From positions 3,286,001-3,350,000 of the forward strand of contig NZ_OY762229.1 in the NCBI RefSeq assembly GCF_963665355.1: a stretch of 64,000 bases of DNA, in the 5' to 3' direction. Shown here piece by piece: positions 36,991 to 46,170 of the stretch. Source of the DNA: an uncultured Desulfobacter sp. (GTDB lineage Bacteria > Desulfobacterota > Desulfobacteria > Desulfobacterales > Desulfobacteraceae). The notes beneath the pieces were generated by a model. It was given only the letters and a program-made list of their open reading frames with translations, ran no database searches and had not been told where the DNA came from. Position 1 is the stretch's first letter, and each line of letters begins with the position of its first letter. A program made the translations under genes and the position numbers.

Positions 36991-38628
36991 TCATGACCTG
37001 AAGTCGGTCGGTGACTCCAGGGGTGACTTCGGGGGCGACTTCGGGGGCGACTTCGGGGGTGTTGAGCCAAAGAGTACCGGTACGAAAAGACCCAGGCCGA
37101 AGTGGGACGCATACCCAAGACAGATGGGACCGGTTACCGGTTCCGCAAAGATCAGGCGAACAGCGTAGCCGTAATCCTCAGGAGGTGGTGCGCCTTTGCG
37201 GCGGGTGCGGATGAAGTGCCGAAGATCCATGCTTTCATCACGAAGCCATTCAATATTTTCCGGGGCCGGGATGCCGCGGGAGGCAAGTTCTGCCATGACC
37301 TGTCCATCCGGTGTGTTTCTCCCGCTTTTTTTCCGGAATCTGGGTAGAACAAGCGGGGTCAGGGATTGCCAGACTCTTGATTCGTCTATAAATGCTGAGA
37401 TCCCGGGAACTTGTCTGAAATCCTCGGTAGTTCCTGCACCGGCAAAACGAAGCGCAAGCGTTCCGACACCGCCTTTCATATAGGTTTTCCGAATTTTTCG
37501 GAGAATTGCCTGTGAAGAACTGCCAAGTCCGCCGGGTGCCCATATCAGGATATGATCCAGATGCCGGTCCTGTTTCAGCAGGCCAAGGGGTAAAATATGC
37601 GCATGCCGGTGACCTGTCAGCGGTTTGTTCTCTTCATCCAGGCCGAGAAGTTCCGCCGCTGCCTGATGGCTTTGGGCGTTCCCGACAAAACTTGCCACGG
37701 TCCTATGCAACAGTTCTGCCTGTGGCAATGTCCGGTGAACAAGCGGCATGGGGGAGCGGCTGCGGGCATCGGCGGCAATGGCAAGCAATGCAAATTGCGC
37801 TGTTTTTTTCGGCCTTGCCGGAACGGGCGCCGGGGCGGTTACGCCAATGGCATCTTTGGCGGGCCGCCAGTAAAGCACTTTGCGGGTTCCCGGCGGTTGA
37901 CTCCATCCGTTTTTTTGCAGCCAGCCGGTTTCTGCCTGAAGACAGGCAACAAGATCGGCGGGGTATAATGCCTCTTGTTTTTTTCTTTGTGCTGCGGTTA
38001 ATTTCTGTCCTTCGCTGGATTTTTCCAGGGAGTTCTTGCGCCATTGCGCATAGTCATGCCCGGATACCGGAGCAATCAAGGCAATCTGTTCCCAGCCTGG
38101 TTTATGAACAGGAGCTGAATCATCCTCACAGGGTGTGACCCACTCCTCTGTTATGGGCATGTCTTTTATAAGTTCGCACTGGGTCCATGACTCAGCCCTG
38201 CCCAGATAGCCCAGCCCAAGGGAAAGCTTAAGAAAAAGCGCTTCCTCGTTATTCTCAAGTTCCGTATCCCAATGGACGAGAAGCGGCTGGTGATCAATGC
38301 CGGTTACCGCCCGGGCGTCAAGAACCAGCGTGGTTTTGCCTGGCGTACTCTTGGCCGGGACGGGCATATAGTGCCGTGTGTGCGTACCAATGGCTTCCGG
38401 CAGCCAATAACACGGTAACACGGACGCCAGTTTTTCGATCAGCGTAACCGCAGTGTCGGGCATCCGACCGCTCTGCCACTCCGGTAATTTGGCATACCCC
38501 GTGGCCAGAAGTGCCCTGAGCATTCGCCATGGCGACGGGGGCCATTCAACATCACCTTCATTGTGAGCCTTACCCCACGGGGTGGCATGGTAGTGTCCCC
38601 CGGTAAAACGTATGGAAAGTGTGGGCAT
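36991..38628 (-). CDS. csb2: Type I-G CRISPR protein Csb2 (Cas5-Cas6 fusion, GSU0054 family)
   Basis: 545 residues. PTLSIRFTGGHYHATPWG and VEWPPSPWRMLRALLATGY mark the Cas5-like N-terminal half; the C-terminal half ends with a Gly-rich YASHFGLGLFVPV of Cas6 type. The protein would process pre-crRNA and stay bound to the 5' handle. It is the only Cas6-like protein in the locus. The last codons contain a short tandem repeat (PPKSPPKSPPKSP, from GGCGACTTCGG units at 37020-37060), an unusual tail that may be polymorphic. Confidence 0.93.
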   Translation of the reverse strand: MPTLSIRFTGGHYHATPWGKAHNEGDVEWPPSPWRMLRALLATGYAKLPEWQSGRMPDTAVTLIEKLASVLPCYWLPEAIGTHTRHYMPVPAKSTPGKTTLVLDARAVTGIDHQPLLVHWDTELENNEEALFLKLSLGLGYLGRAESWTQCELIKDMPITEEWVTPCEDDSAPVHKPGWEQIALIAPVSGHDYAQWRKNSLEKSSEGQKLTAAQRKKQEALYPADLVACLQAETGWLQKNGWSQPPGTRKVLYWRPAKDAIGVTAPAPVPARPKKTAQFALLAIAADARSRSPMPLVHRTLPQAELLHRTVASFVGNAQSHQAAAELLGLDEENKPLTGHRHAHILPLGLLKQDRHLDHILIWAPGGLGSSSQAILRKIRKTYMKGGVGTLALRFAGAGTTEDFRQVPGISAFIDESRVWQSLTPLVLPRFRKKSGRNTPDGQVMAELASRGIPAPENIEWLRDESMDLRHFIRTRRKGAPPPEDYGYAVRLIFAEPVTGPICLGYASHFGLGLFVPVLFGSTPPKSPPKSPPKSPLESPTDFRS

Positions 38629-38637
38629 ACCGCCTCC

Positions 38638-39618
38638 TTATTGCAGTTCCTCAGATTCTTCAGCCTTTCCTTTTGCAAGCTTGTCATTGTACTGAACAAC
38701 CGTCTGCAGAAAAGCGGACCCATTGGCAGCAACAGCTTTTTTCAGCGCTGCGGCAATTTCATTTTGTTCCGGAAGAACAAACCCCCCGGGCTGGACAGCC
38801 AAAATTTTTTCCACGGCCACAGAAAGATCACATGCGGTGCGGAATCGCAGGGCGCCGGAAAGCAGCGCGCGCACCTTGTACAGCGAAAGCAGTATCAAAA
38901 GACTTTCCGCCTCTTTTTCCAGACCGTAACCCCGGATCTGGTCAAGGTCGATATTGACATACAGGGTGATATTGCCGGCCGTGTATTCATCCCGGGCAAA
39001 AGGGACATTGCCGAATCCCTTGGCGGTATCACCGGACGGGTTGACATGGTCGTTTTTCACTCCGCCGGATGCAGCAAGTTCCACGCCGTCTGCCTCCACA
39101 AACGCGGAAAGAGCCCGGGCAATACGAAGACGTCCCCCGGCGAGATCTTTTTTGGCCAGAAACACACCATGGATCAGTGTATTGACATCGTATTTGAACA
39201 GGGTCCGGGCGAACAGCTTTCTGTCTATAGGTCCTTCAGCCAGGCCTCCCAGAGATTTTTTCAGTTCGTCAAAAAATTTTTTATCCGCTCCTTCAAGCAG
39301 ATAGGGACTGTTTATTCTGTGGGCTTCAAGAATAGAGGATGTTAAGAACTGCCCGTTTCTTTCAACCCGGATATATGAAATGCCGGCGGCATCTTCAACC
39401 GGTTGCTGCCGGGCCTCATCCCAAATGGTGGCCTCCAGGCGGTTTGCCATGCTCTGGGCAGACTCCACAAGCAGACTGGTTCCCTTGGGGGTCTGATAGG
39501 TCGCCGCACCCAGGCTTGGAAACCCTGTTGGCTGGAAACGATCGCCCTGCAAGGGTTTTAGCGGAATGTTAAAAAGGATGCGGTGTGACGAATCCAGCAA
39601 TGAAAGATTAAGACTCAT
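38638..39618 (-). CDS. csb1: Type I-G CRISPR protein Csb1 (Cas7 group, GSU0053 family)
   Basis: About 326 residues. FQPTGFPSLGAATYQTPKGT and LVESAQSMANRLEATIWD are the family signature. Csb1 forms the helical backbone of the type I-G Cascade. ATG 39618, with GGAG ten nt upstream, is preferred over a TTG three codons earlier. The start overlaps the csx17 stop. Confidence 0.95.
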   Translation of the reverse strand: MSLNLSLLDSSHRILFNIPLKPLQGDRFQPTGFPSLGAATYQTPKGTSLLVESAQSMANRLEATIWDEARQQPVEDAAGISYIRVERNGQFLTSSILEAHRINSPYLLEGADKKFFDELKKSLGGLAEGPIDRKLFARTLFKYDVNTLIHGVFLAKKDLAGGRLRIARALSAFVEADGVELAASGGVKNDHVNPSGDTAKGFGNVPFARDEYTAGNITLYVNIDLDQIRGYGLEKEAESLLILLSLYKVRALLSGALRFRTACDLSVAVEKILAVQPGGFVLPEQNEIAAALKKAVAANGSAFLQTVVQYNDKLAKGKAEESEELQ

Positions 39619-41761
39619 GTTTTTCAAGCTCCTTGTTGGTTATGGTGTTTTCAATGGAAAATTCATGGATCAGCAACTTATGGGAAAAACGGGAAAGGGG
39701 AAAGGCAAGGCTTGCCGCAAGCAGCCGGGCATTGCCTGCGGCCCTTTGGAGCGGACTTGTGATTCCGTGGGCACGAAGATGCATGGCCGCAAGCCGGACT
39801 GCGGCAGGCATGTCGCCCGAAGAGAGCCTGCGGAAAATATCGGCCCTGACTGGAATTTCGCCTTTTTGATGCTCAGGTAAAAGACAGAGTCTGAACAGGG
39901 TAAAGGCATCATCGATAATGATCGGTCCTTTGGGTCGGGAAAGAGGAGTGTCTTTTTCCCCGAGTGCTTTGATGTCAAGTGCCATAAACGCCCGAGCAAG
40001 CCGCAACAGCCGATGATGATCCGTTCCGCCCTGCAGGAAAACGGCAATGTCCCTCAGGTCTGCACAAAGATTTTGCCTTGCAGGAGTCTGGTCAAAGGCC
40101 CGGGATGCCCTTGCGGACGACTCTATCAGACGCCGGTTTATAAAGGCGATGCAGTCGGCGATAAGATTGCGGCCATGGCAGACAACCGACGGGGCACCGG
40201 CATCATCAAGCCGTCCGAATTTGTTCAGCGGCAGCCAGTGACGGCGGATCCGGTATTGACAGGCCAGAGCCACGGATAACCGGAATTCAGGGCTTCCGTC
40301 ATCTGATGCCGCTATCCATCCGGGGCTCAGGTCGCGAAGGACAGTCCCCTTCACCTTGTTACCGCTGGGATCTTTGGTGTCAAGCCCCCCTTTTTCTGCA
40401 ATCTGGTCAATATCCGCAACAGCAATCAGAATATTCTGCCAGCGCAAGGGAAGGGCGGCATCAGCCGTTGCGGCAAGGATGGCCTCATTGAGATTTTTAA
40501 CTGCTGTGACAAGGGAGTGGATACACTCTTTTCCCCGGCTTTTTCTATGCAGCCGGACGAGCCATTCATCCAGATCATTGAGAAGGTTTTGGTGGGGTTG
40601 AGAGCAGACCTGCCGGCGTCCCAGCGGAATCGCAAAATTGGCCTGGCCGTTTCGTTCAAGGTAACCGAAGCGTTCAAAGGCCAGGATTCCTCGTGTGGTG
40701 CCAAGGCGTGCAACGGCCCGGGCCATTTCAACAGGGTCTCTGGTGGAAGATCGCCCAAGCTGGGCTCGCCCCTCCCCCAGCAATGCCCGGATTTCATTGA
40801 GCGATGAGAATTGATGCCACAGGGGCATCCATTGTTCGCCCCGCATAGCCTTGTCCTCTGTGCTTGAAGACGGGTGCCCTGCAGGCTGGGCCATTAAAGC
40901 AAATGGTGCCGACCCAGACCCTGACAGCCCTGTTTTTAGCCGGCGGGAGGCTGCTGAAGCGAAAAGGATCGTGCCTTCAAAAAAAAGAATAAAATCCCAT
41001 GGGTTGACATTGGCCTTTCCGTCAAGGCCATCGGAACTGTTGGCACCGCCTGCGGCACCGGGGGAGTATTGACCAATAGCGTAATCTCCGGTTCCCAGAA
41101 CCGCATTTCCGAACAGGGCATGGGAAAGAAGGTCGCATGTTTTGGTCGGTACAGGTGCGTTTTCGTCCGAAAGGTCAAACAGTTGAGCAAATCTTTGTCT
41201 GAAATTGTCCGTAAAATCCAAGCGGCCGTCATTCCCGCCTGTCCCCAGCAGGGAGGGCCATGACATGGTACCGTCTGCCTGGAGAATAACGGCTGTTTCC
41301 AGCCATTGCAGGTGTTTTCCCCGCCATTTCCGGCGGCATTCCTCAATATATCTGGGTTTCAGTTGTTCAAATTCTTTTTTTTTGTTTGCAGTATCCTGTA
41401 ACTGTTTGAAAAGGGATATTGATCGGGCTGCCTGAATCCCCTTCTGATATACCTTGAGGCGTGGCAGGGGAGAATTTTCCATTTTTTCAAGGTAGGTTGC
41501 GGCCTTGTCTTTTTGGGACAGGAAGCCTGATCCCCTGTTCCATGGTGATATGAGGGGTGTGGGTGCATATTGCTTCAGGAAGAAGTCCATCAGCTGCGTA
41601 TCTGTCAGGGATGTCGCAAGTATCAAAGACTCGTTTCGCCAGGCACCCCTGGCCTTTTTATCTGCCTGTTCTGAAATAAGGCGCAGAATACCCAGCGCTT
41701 TGAGATAGCTTGCAAGGGGTGTCGGCGCACAGCCGGTCAGTGTATGAAAATGTATGGCCAT
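39608..41761 (-). CDS. csx17: Type I-G CRISPR large subunit Csx17 (Cas8u2)
   Basis: 717 residues. HTLTGCAPTPLASYLKALGI and SPWNRGSGF are diagnostic of Csx17, the large subunit taken to recognise the PAM and recruit Cas3 in type I-G Cascade. It follows cas3 by 12 nt and overlaps csb1. Confidence 0.95.
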   Translation of the reverse strand: MAIHFHTLTGCAPTPLASYLKALGILRLISEQADKKARGAWRNESLILATSLTDTQLMDFFLKQYAPTPLISPWNRGSGFLSQKDKAATYLEKMENSPLPRLKVYQKGIQAARSISLFKQLQDTANKKKEFEQLKPRYIEECRRKWRGKHLQWLETAVILQADGTMSWPSLLGTGGNDGRLDFTDNFRQRFAQLFDLSDENAPVPTKTCDLLSHALFGNAVLGTGDYAIGQYSPGAAGGANSSDGLDGKANVNPWDFILFFEGTILFASAASRRLKTGLSGSGSAPFALMAQPAGHPSSSTEDKAMRGEQWMPLWHQFSSLNEIRALLGEGRAQLGRSSTRDPVEMARAVARLGTTRGILAFERFGYLERNGQANFAIPLGRRQVCSQPHQNLLNDLDEWLVRLHRKSRGKECIHSLVTAVKNLNEAILAATADAALPLRWQNILIAVADIDQIAEKGGLDTKDPSGNKVKGTVLRDLSPGWIAASDDGSPEFRLSVALACQYRIRRHWLPLNKFGRLDDAGAPSVVCHGRNLIADCIAFINRRLIESSARASRAFDQTPARQNLCADLRDIAVFLQGGTDHHRLLRLARAFMALDIKALGEKDTPLSRPKGPIIIDDAFTLFRLCLLPEHQKGEIPVRADIFRRLSSGDMPAAVRLAAMHLRAHGITSPLQRAAGNARLLAASLAFPLSRFSHKLLIHEFSIENTITNKELEKHES

Positions 41762-41773
41762 ACTAAAAATTCC

Positions 41774-44395
41774 TTATTTTGAAGCCCGTGCGTCCGCAGC
41801 ACGGATGAGGGTTTCCAGCCAGGCAAGAACAAAAGGACCGTGCTCGTCAAGAAGTGCGGCACAGCGATCGGCCCAGCTTGCTCCGAAGCTTTGGGAAAGT
41901 CCCATGGCTGCAGGCTCCAGAGTGAGACGGGTGACTGGTATCCTGGTATCGGAGCCATCGGGCATGCCAAGGCAGGTGGACGGAATGACGTCATCTTCAA
42001 AAATTCCCCGAATTGGCATGGTATCCCCTGATTTGGCCACGGGATGTTTCTGGTCCGCAGGAGATGCCTGCATGTTGCCGCGAACCTTACCGTGGTGGGA
42101 TGCCACCAGGTAGAGCAGCAGATTGAATTCGTGGGCAAAAAGTCCTTTAAGGTATTCCTGGATGGGCGTTATACGGGCTGGTTTTTTGAAAGACTCCGTC
42201 TGTTTTACATCCATATAGGCTTGCCACGGTCCAAGCAATGCCTCGTGAAAGGGGGCACACTGGTGTAAAAGATCTATCAGAGACAGGGCGGAGGCCAGTT
42301 CATGCCGGAATCCCGGGCGAATATCGGTGTCTGAGGCCTTGTATGTTACAGGTTTGCGCCAAGCTGTCTGCGGGGCTTTGGCAATATCGCCGCCCAGGTG
42401 CTCCTTGTCCGGATTGATGAGCGAGACAAATGCCGGATGGGCTTTCCCAAGATCATGCCAGAGGGCTGCGGCATTAAGGATGGGCGCTGTTTTTGAGGGG
42501 AAAAGGCCTGCAACCGTCAGGAAATGAGCTGTGAGCCTGCCATGTTCGGCAATGGTCTGCCATTGGTCTGTTTCCGACAGGGATTCATCATCCTGGGCAG
42601 CATCGGCTGTAATATCCGGGGGTAAGGGCATGGTGCCTGCAACGCATGCCACAGGTTTTTTGCTGGAAAGATCAAACCCCTGTTCAGCGTTGTACCCGCC
42701 AAGATCGGCACGGGCAAGGATGAGCAGGCCCGGATAGATGTCTCGGGAAGCCAACGGCAGCCAGGCCCGATCAAGATAATCCCATGCCCATACCGAACCT
42801 TTGCCGGCGGCCACAAATTTTACGGCATCTCCTATGGGAACATTGCACCGCTCCCCACGGGAGGGCTGGAAATCATCGGGTGGAAGGTCTTTGGGGCCAA
42901 GCTCGATCCAAGCGATCTGGCAGTCATTTTCATCTCCTGTCCGGATAAACCGGGATATGTCCAGGTCCGCACCGGTCAGATCTGCTGTTGTGTCAAACAA
43001 GTCATCCAGTTCCCGCCGGAGGAGAAGGAAGGGTGGAGAATAGGGGTAAAGTTGATTTTTACGTTCGGGTGAAAGTGATTTGCCAAAAGCTTCCAGGGAA
43101 GGAATGGAGACATCTGCCAGTTTTTTTAATTCAGTACTGGCAGCCTCCAGTTCTTCATATTCATAGGGCGCTGTTTTCTTTTCTTCAATTTCAATTACAT
43201 AGATTTCCGCCTGCCCCCCATACCGGGCTGCCCGGCCAAACCTCTGCACAAGGCTTGTCCAGGGTGACAGGTCAGTGATAAGCACATCAGCTGAAATATC
43301 CACCCCTGCTTCTACTACCTGGGTTGCAATAATTAACTTTGGTCTTGCAGCAAGTGCTTTTCGGTTTAAAAACGTTGTCTGCCAATGCTGCCGGTCGCAG
43401 GGCCTGAAACGCGAGTGAACGAGATGAATCTCTACGCCGGTGTTTATTTTTTTGTTCTTTGTTAGAGCTTTATACACTTCAACGGCACGTTTGACCGTAT
43501 TGACTATAATGAGGGTTGTGCCGTTATCGGTAAATTTCTCACCGGCAAAATCTGCCAATTTTTTATCTTCTAAAGGAGGGTGAATATGTATCGTTTTTCT
43601 GACATTCTCCCATTTAGGGCCTGTCCGGTCTTCAGGGGCAGTTCCAATTTTTTTTGTCTTGAGATCCGGCAGATACTTCGTCATTTCTGGTGTTTCAAGC
43701 CAGTACTCCTGTAATGTCGCGCTCATCCACCAGGTGAACGAGGGATGGGGCATCCGGCTTTTTTCGTCATTACGGAAGGCCTGCAGCTGACCTGAGGTTG
43801 CCAGCCCCACATCCATGAGCTGGGCTTCATCCATCACCCATAGTGCATCGTTATTCAGCAGGGCAAAATGCATGGGCCATCTGGCACGGGCCATGCCGTA
43901 ACCGCGATTAAGCGCACGGGATAGCAACATGTCCTGGGTACCTGCAAGGATGGCAGGTTTTTCAGGGTGAATGTCCCATTCGCGCCGTGCGGCATTGTTT
44001 TCCTCCCCTCCCATAAGAATAATTGGAGAATGTTCTTTCAGCCAAAACGTTCGTTCTTTGACTTTTCCGTCTGGAGCCCAGTCTGCAAGCTGGGCCAGCC
44101 ACTCCTCAATCTCTCCGGCGGTCTGCTCCACAAGGGTGCGCATGGGAAGGCAATAAACCAGGCGGCGGGGCCAGGTTTCATCTCCAAGAACAATTCTATT
44201 CCAAAGCCATGCAAAAACAACCGCCGCAGTTTTGCCAAGTCCCGTGGGAATATCAATGAGTTGGGAGGCGCATGATGTCCCGCCGATGAGCGTGTCGGCT
44301 ATTTCAGGTCGCGCAGCTTCTCCGCAGGCCAGTCGGCACTGATACCCATAGGGCCGGTTTCCGGTTGCGGTTTTAAAAAATTCAGCAAAAGTCAT
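41774..44395 (-). CDS. cas3: Type I-G CRISPR helicase-nuclease Cas3 with C-terminal HD domain
   Basis: 873 residues. The helicase comes first: Walker A PTGLGKTAA (50-58), DEAQ box (189-192) and motif III MSATLQ. The HD nuclease comes last: ALWHDLGKAHPAF near residue 640, with HELASAL and LVASHHGKVRG as further metal ligands. This helicase-HD order is typical of type I-G and the reverse of most Cas3 proteins. It is the first gene of the long cas operon, 91 nt after the WYL regulator gene. Confidence 0.95.
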   Translation of the reverse strand: MTFAEFFKTATGNRPYGYQCRLACGEAARPEIADTLIGGTSCASQLIDIPTGLGKTAAVVFAWLWNRIVLGDETWPRRLVYCLPMRTLVEQTAGEIEEWLAQLADWAPDGKVKERTFWLKEHSPIILMGGEENNAARREWDIHPEKPAILAGTQDMLLSRALNRGYGMARARWPMHFALLNNDALWVMDEAQLMDVGLATSGQLQAFRNDEKSRMPHPSFTWWMSATLQEYWLETPEMTKYLPDLKTKKIGTAPEDRTGPKWENVRKTIHIHPPLEDKKLADFAGEKFTDNGTTLIIVNTVKRAVEVYKALTKNKKINTGVEIHLVHSRFRPCDRQHWQTTFLNRKALAARPKLIIATQVVEAGVDISADVLITDLSPWTSLVQRFGRAARYGGQAEIYVIEIEEKKTAPYEYEELEAASTELKKLADVSIPSLEAFGKSLSPERKNQLYPYSPPFLLLRRELDDLFDTTADLTGADLDISRFIRTGDENDCQIAWIELGPKDLPPDDFQPSRGERCNVPIGDAVKFVAAGKGSVWAWDYLDRAWLPLASRDIYPGLLILARADLGGYNAEQGFDLSSKKPVACVAGTMPLPPDITADAAQDDESLSETDQWQTIAEHGRLTAHFLTVAGLFPSKTAPILNAAALWHDLGKAHPAFVSLINPDKEHLGGDIAKAPQTAWRKPVTYKASDTDIRPGFRHELASALSLIDLLHQCAPFHEALLGPWQAYMDVKQTESFKKPARITPIQEYLKGLFAHEFNLLLYLVASHHGKVRGNMQASPADQKHPVAKSGDTMPIRGIFEDDVIPSTCLGMPDGSDTRIPVTRLTLEPAAMGLSQSFGASWADRCAALLDEHGPFVLAWLETLIRAADARASK

Positions 44396-44486
44396 CTTGA
44401 TGTTTTACCTCCTCATATGTTTTTTCAGTTTGAGTCACAGCATATCACCTGTCGATCTCAAATTTTGATCCTGATGCCGCTTTTTT

Positions 44487-45473
44487 TTACTTTTTTGATG
44501 CGGTTTTTTTTTCGTACTGATTCAGAGCCTTTTGAAGCCTGCGGCAGACCTCCTGTTCAAGACTTTTGGGGGCCACGACCCTGACATCGGGGCCGTAACG
44601 CAGGATCTCCATCACAAGTTCCCTTTGGTCCGCATAGGGCAGATGCAGTTCATAGCTGCCGTCGGAAAGCCATTGGCCTGCCTGGTCCGGGTGCCATTGC
44701 TCTTCGGCTACCCAGCGGGCAGCTTTGGGGGAAAAGCGTAAAATCGCCCGGGCTGTGGGGCGGCCGCCAAAAATGCCAAAGGATGAAAAGAAGTGGTCGT
44801 TCAATTGCCGGTCATCCACCTCAAGACAGGCCGTTTCGGTCCTGGTTATATCGCTCATTCGTTCCAGGGCCATGGCGCGCAGGGCGTTTTTATTGTGGCA
44901 GAAGGCCGCCAGGTACCAGTTTCCCCGGTAATAGAACAGTCGCTGGGGTGAAACCGTGCGAATGAGTTTTTTGTCTTCTCCCCGGCTGTGATAGCAAAGG
45001 GTTAACCGGGTGCGCTCGATCAGGGCGGTGGCTACCGTGCTGAAGGCCATGGGGCGGCATCCCCGGATGCCGATGCCGATGACTTTAATGCGGCGGGCAA
45101 GTTGCGTTGTTGAGACGCCCCTGGCGGACAAAAGGGTTTCAATGCGGCTGCGGATGGGCACAAGTTCCGGTTTCAGCAGGCCCGGACCCAGCTGGGTGAT
45201 CAGTTCATTGATGGCAAGCAACGCATGGAGTTCGGAGATGTTCAGCCAGAAACCGGGAAGTTGCAGGGCCGCTTCATCGGTTTTATCCAGGATATACCCC
45301 CCGGCTTCCTTATCGAATCGAAGGGGCGCCCCGTCATCCCGCAGACGCCTGATATAGCGTTTCAGCGTTGCCTGGGAATAGTCCACCAGGGCGTGCAGAT
45401 CCTGCAGGCTGATGGGATATCGGCGGACTGAAAGAATGTCGACCAATTGTTTCAGACGTTCTATTTGAACCAT
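44487..45473 (-). CDS. WYL-domain transcriptional regulator
   Basis: 328 residues. A winged helix of DeoR type (ISLQDLHALVDYSQATLKRY) is followed by a WYL domain in residues 145-225 (LCYHSRGEDKKLIRTVSPQRLFYYRGNWYLAAF), where basic residues bind nucleic acid or nucleotide ligands, and a WCX-type C-terminus. WYL regulators commonly sit beside CRISPR and other defence loci and often repress them. Its place directly upstream of cas3 on the same strand suggests it controls the cas operon. There is a 91-nt gap where a separate promoter could lie. Confidence 0.92.
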   Translation of the reverse strand: MVQIERLKQLVDILSVRRYPISLQDLHALVDYSQATLKRYIRRLRDDGAPLRFDKEAGGYILDKTDEAALQLPGFWLNISELHALLAINELITQLGPGLLKPELVPIRSRIETLLSARGVSTTQLARRIKVIGIGIRGCRPMAFSTVATALIERTRLTLCYHSRGEDKKLIRTVSPQRLFYYRGNWYLAAFCHNKNALRAMALERMSDITRTETACLEVDDRQLNDHFFSSFGIFGGRPTARAILRFSPKAARWVAEEQWHPDQAGQWLSDGSYELHLPYADQRELVMEILRYGPDVRVVAPKSLEQEVCRRLQKALNQYEKKTASKK

Positions 45474-45582
45474 TTTGAACCTATGAGATTAGATATTTTC
45501 AGTACTTATGGAAAAGACAATTTACACATACATTATTTGTTATTCATAGAAAACATCTTTTTAACAGGTTTGAACTATGGGG

Positions 45583-45610
45583 TTGAGATTGTTGTCATTA
45601 TTGTTATAAT
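45583..45610 (+). promoter_or_regulatory. Sigma-70-like promoter for the small two-gene operon
   Basis: TTGAGA (45583-45588) and a perfect TATAAT (45605-45610) are separated by 16 nt. A strong GAGGAGG ribosome site (45634-45640) and ATG 45645 follow. Confidence 0.75.
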
Positions 45611-45644
45611 GTAAGTGATAATAAATATTAAATGAGGAGGTGTC

Positions 45645-45962
45645 ATGCCCGCCGCACAAACTGTAAGGACAACAATTCTTTCCACCCCTGAGTTTAAAGC
45701 CTGGCTCACATCTGAGGCTGAAAAAGAGGGGGTGAGCGTTTCAGAGCTTGTCAGGAAACGGTGTAAACCGGTACCTGAGGTTACCGAACAGGAAGACAAA
45801 CTTTTAAACGCGCTGCTTCAGGAGTTGGAAAGATCAACAAAGCAGGCTCATGAAGCGTTTGACAAAGGACTTGCCCAACTCAATGAAACTCTTGATCGCC
45901 TTGACTGCATGGAATCAGCCCGCATGAAGGTGGAAAGGACAGGAATAAATGGGAACAGTTGA
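45645..45962 (+). CDS. Small protein with ribbon-helix-helix-like N-terminus
   Basis: 105 residues. The N-terminal VRTTILSTPEFKAWLTSEAE followed by GVSVSELVRKRC has the strand-helix-helix pattern of MetJ/Arc-type DNA-binding proteins (antitoxins, plasmid regulators). Residues 50-95 are a charged coiled coil. The gene has an excellent promoter and ribosome site and overlaps the next small gene by 14 nt. A toxin-antitoxin or mobilisation-type pair is possible, but no toxin fold is recognisable. Confidence 0.65.
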   Translation: MPAAQTVRTTILSTPEFKAWLTSEAEKEGVSVSELVRKRCKPVPEVTEQEDKLLNALLQELERSTKQAHEAFDKGLAQLNETLDRLDCMESARMKVERTGINGNS

Positions 45963-46134
45963 CCGGATATTAGATGCAACAAAGCAGGCCATACTGATTA
46001 ATGAACGCATGCAGAACATGAGCAAGGCCCTGGAGCGGCTGGCATATCGTCTGGATGATCATGAAAAAAGGCTTGTCCGGCTGGAAACATATGTGGAGAT
46101 TGCCAATTTGTCAAAACAGCTGCCGGACAAATGA
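45949..46134 (+). CDS. Small coiled-coil protein
   Basis: 61 residues, with a heptad-like pattern from about residue 18 (MQNMSKALERLAYRLDDHEK) to 55. No known family. An AGGACAGGA ribosome site inside the upstream gene and the 14-nt overlap argue for coupled translation with the ribbon-helix-helix-like protein, and the coiled coils of the two may pair. Confidence 0.55.
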   Translation: MGTVDRILDATKQAILINERMQNMSKALERLAYRLDDHEKRLVRLETYVEIANLSKQLPDK

Positions 46135-46170
46135 TCGCATTGTCAGGCGTTTTTTGGGGGCCGGACTTTC

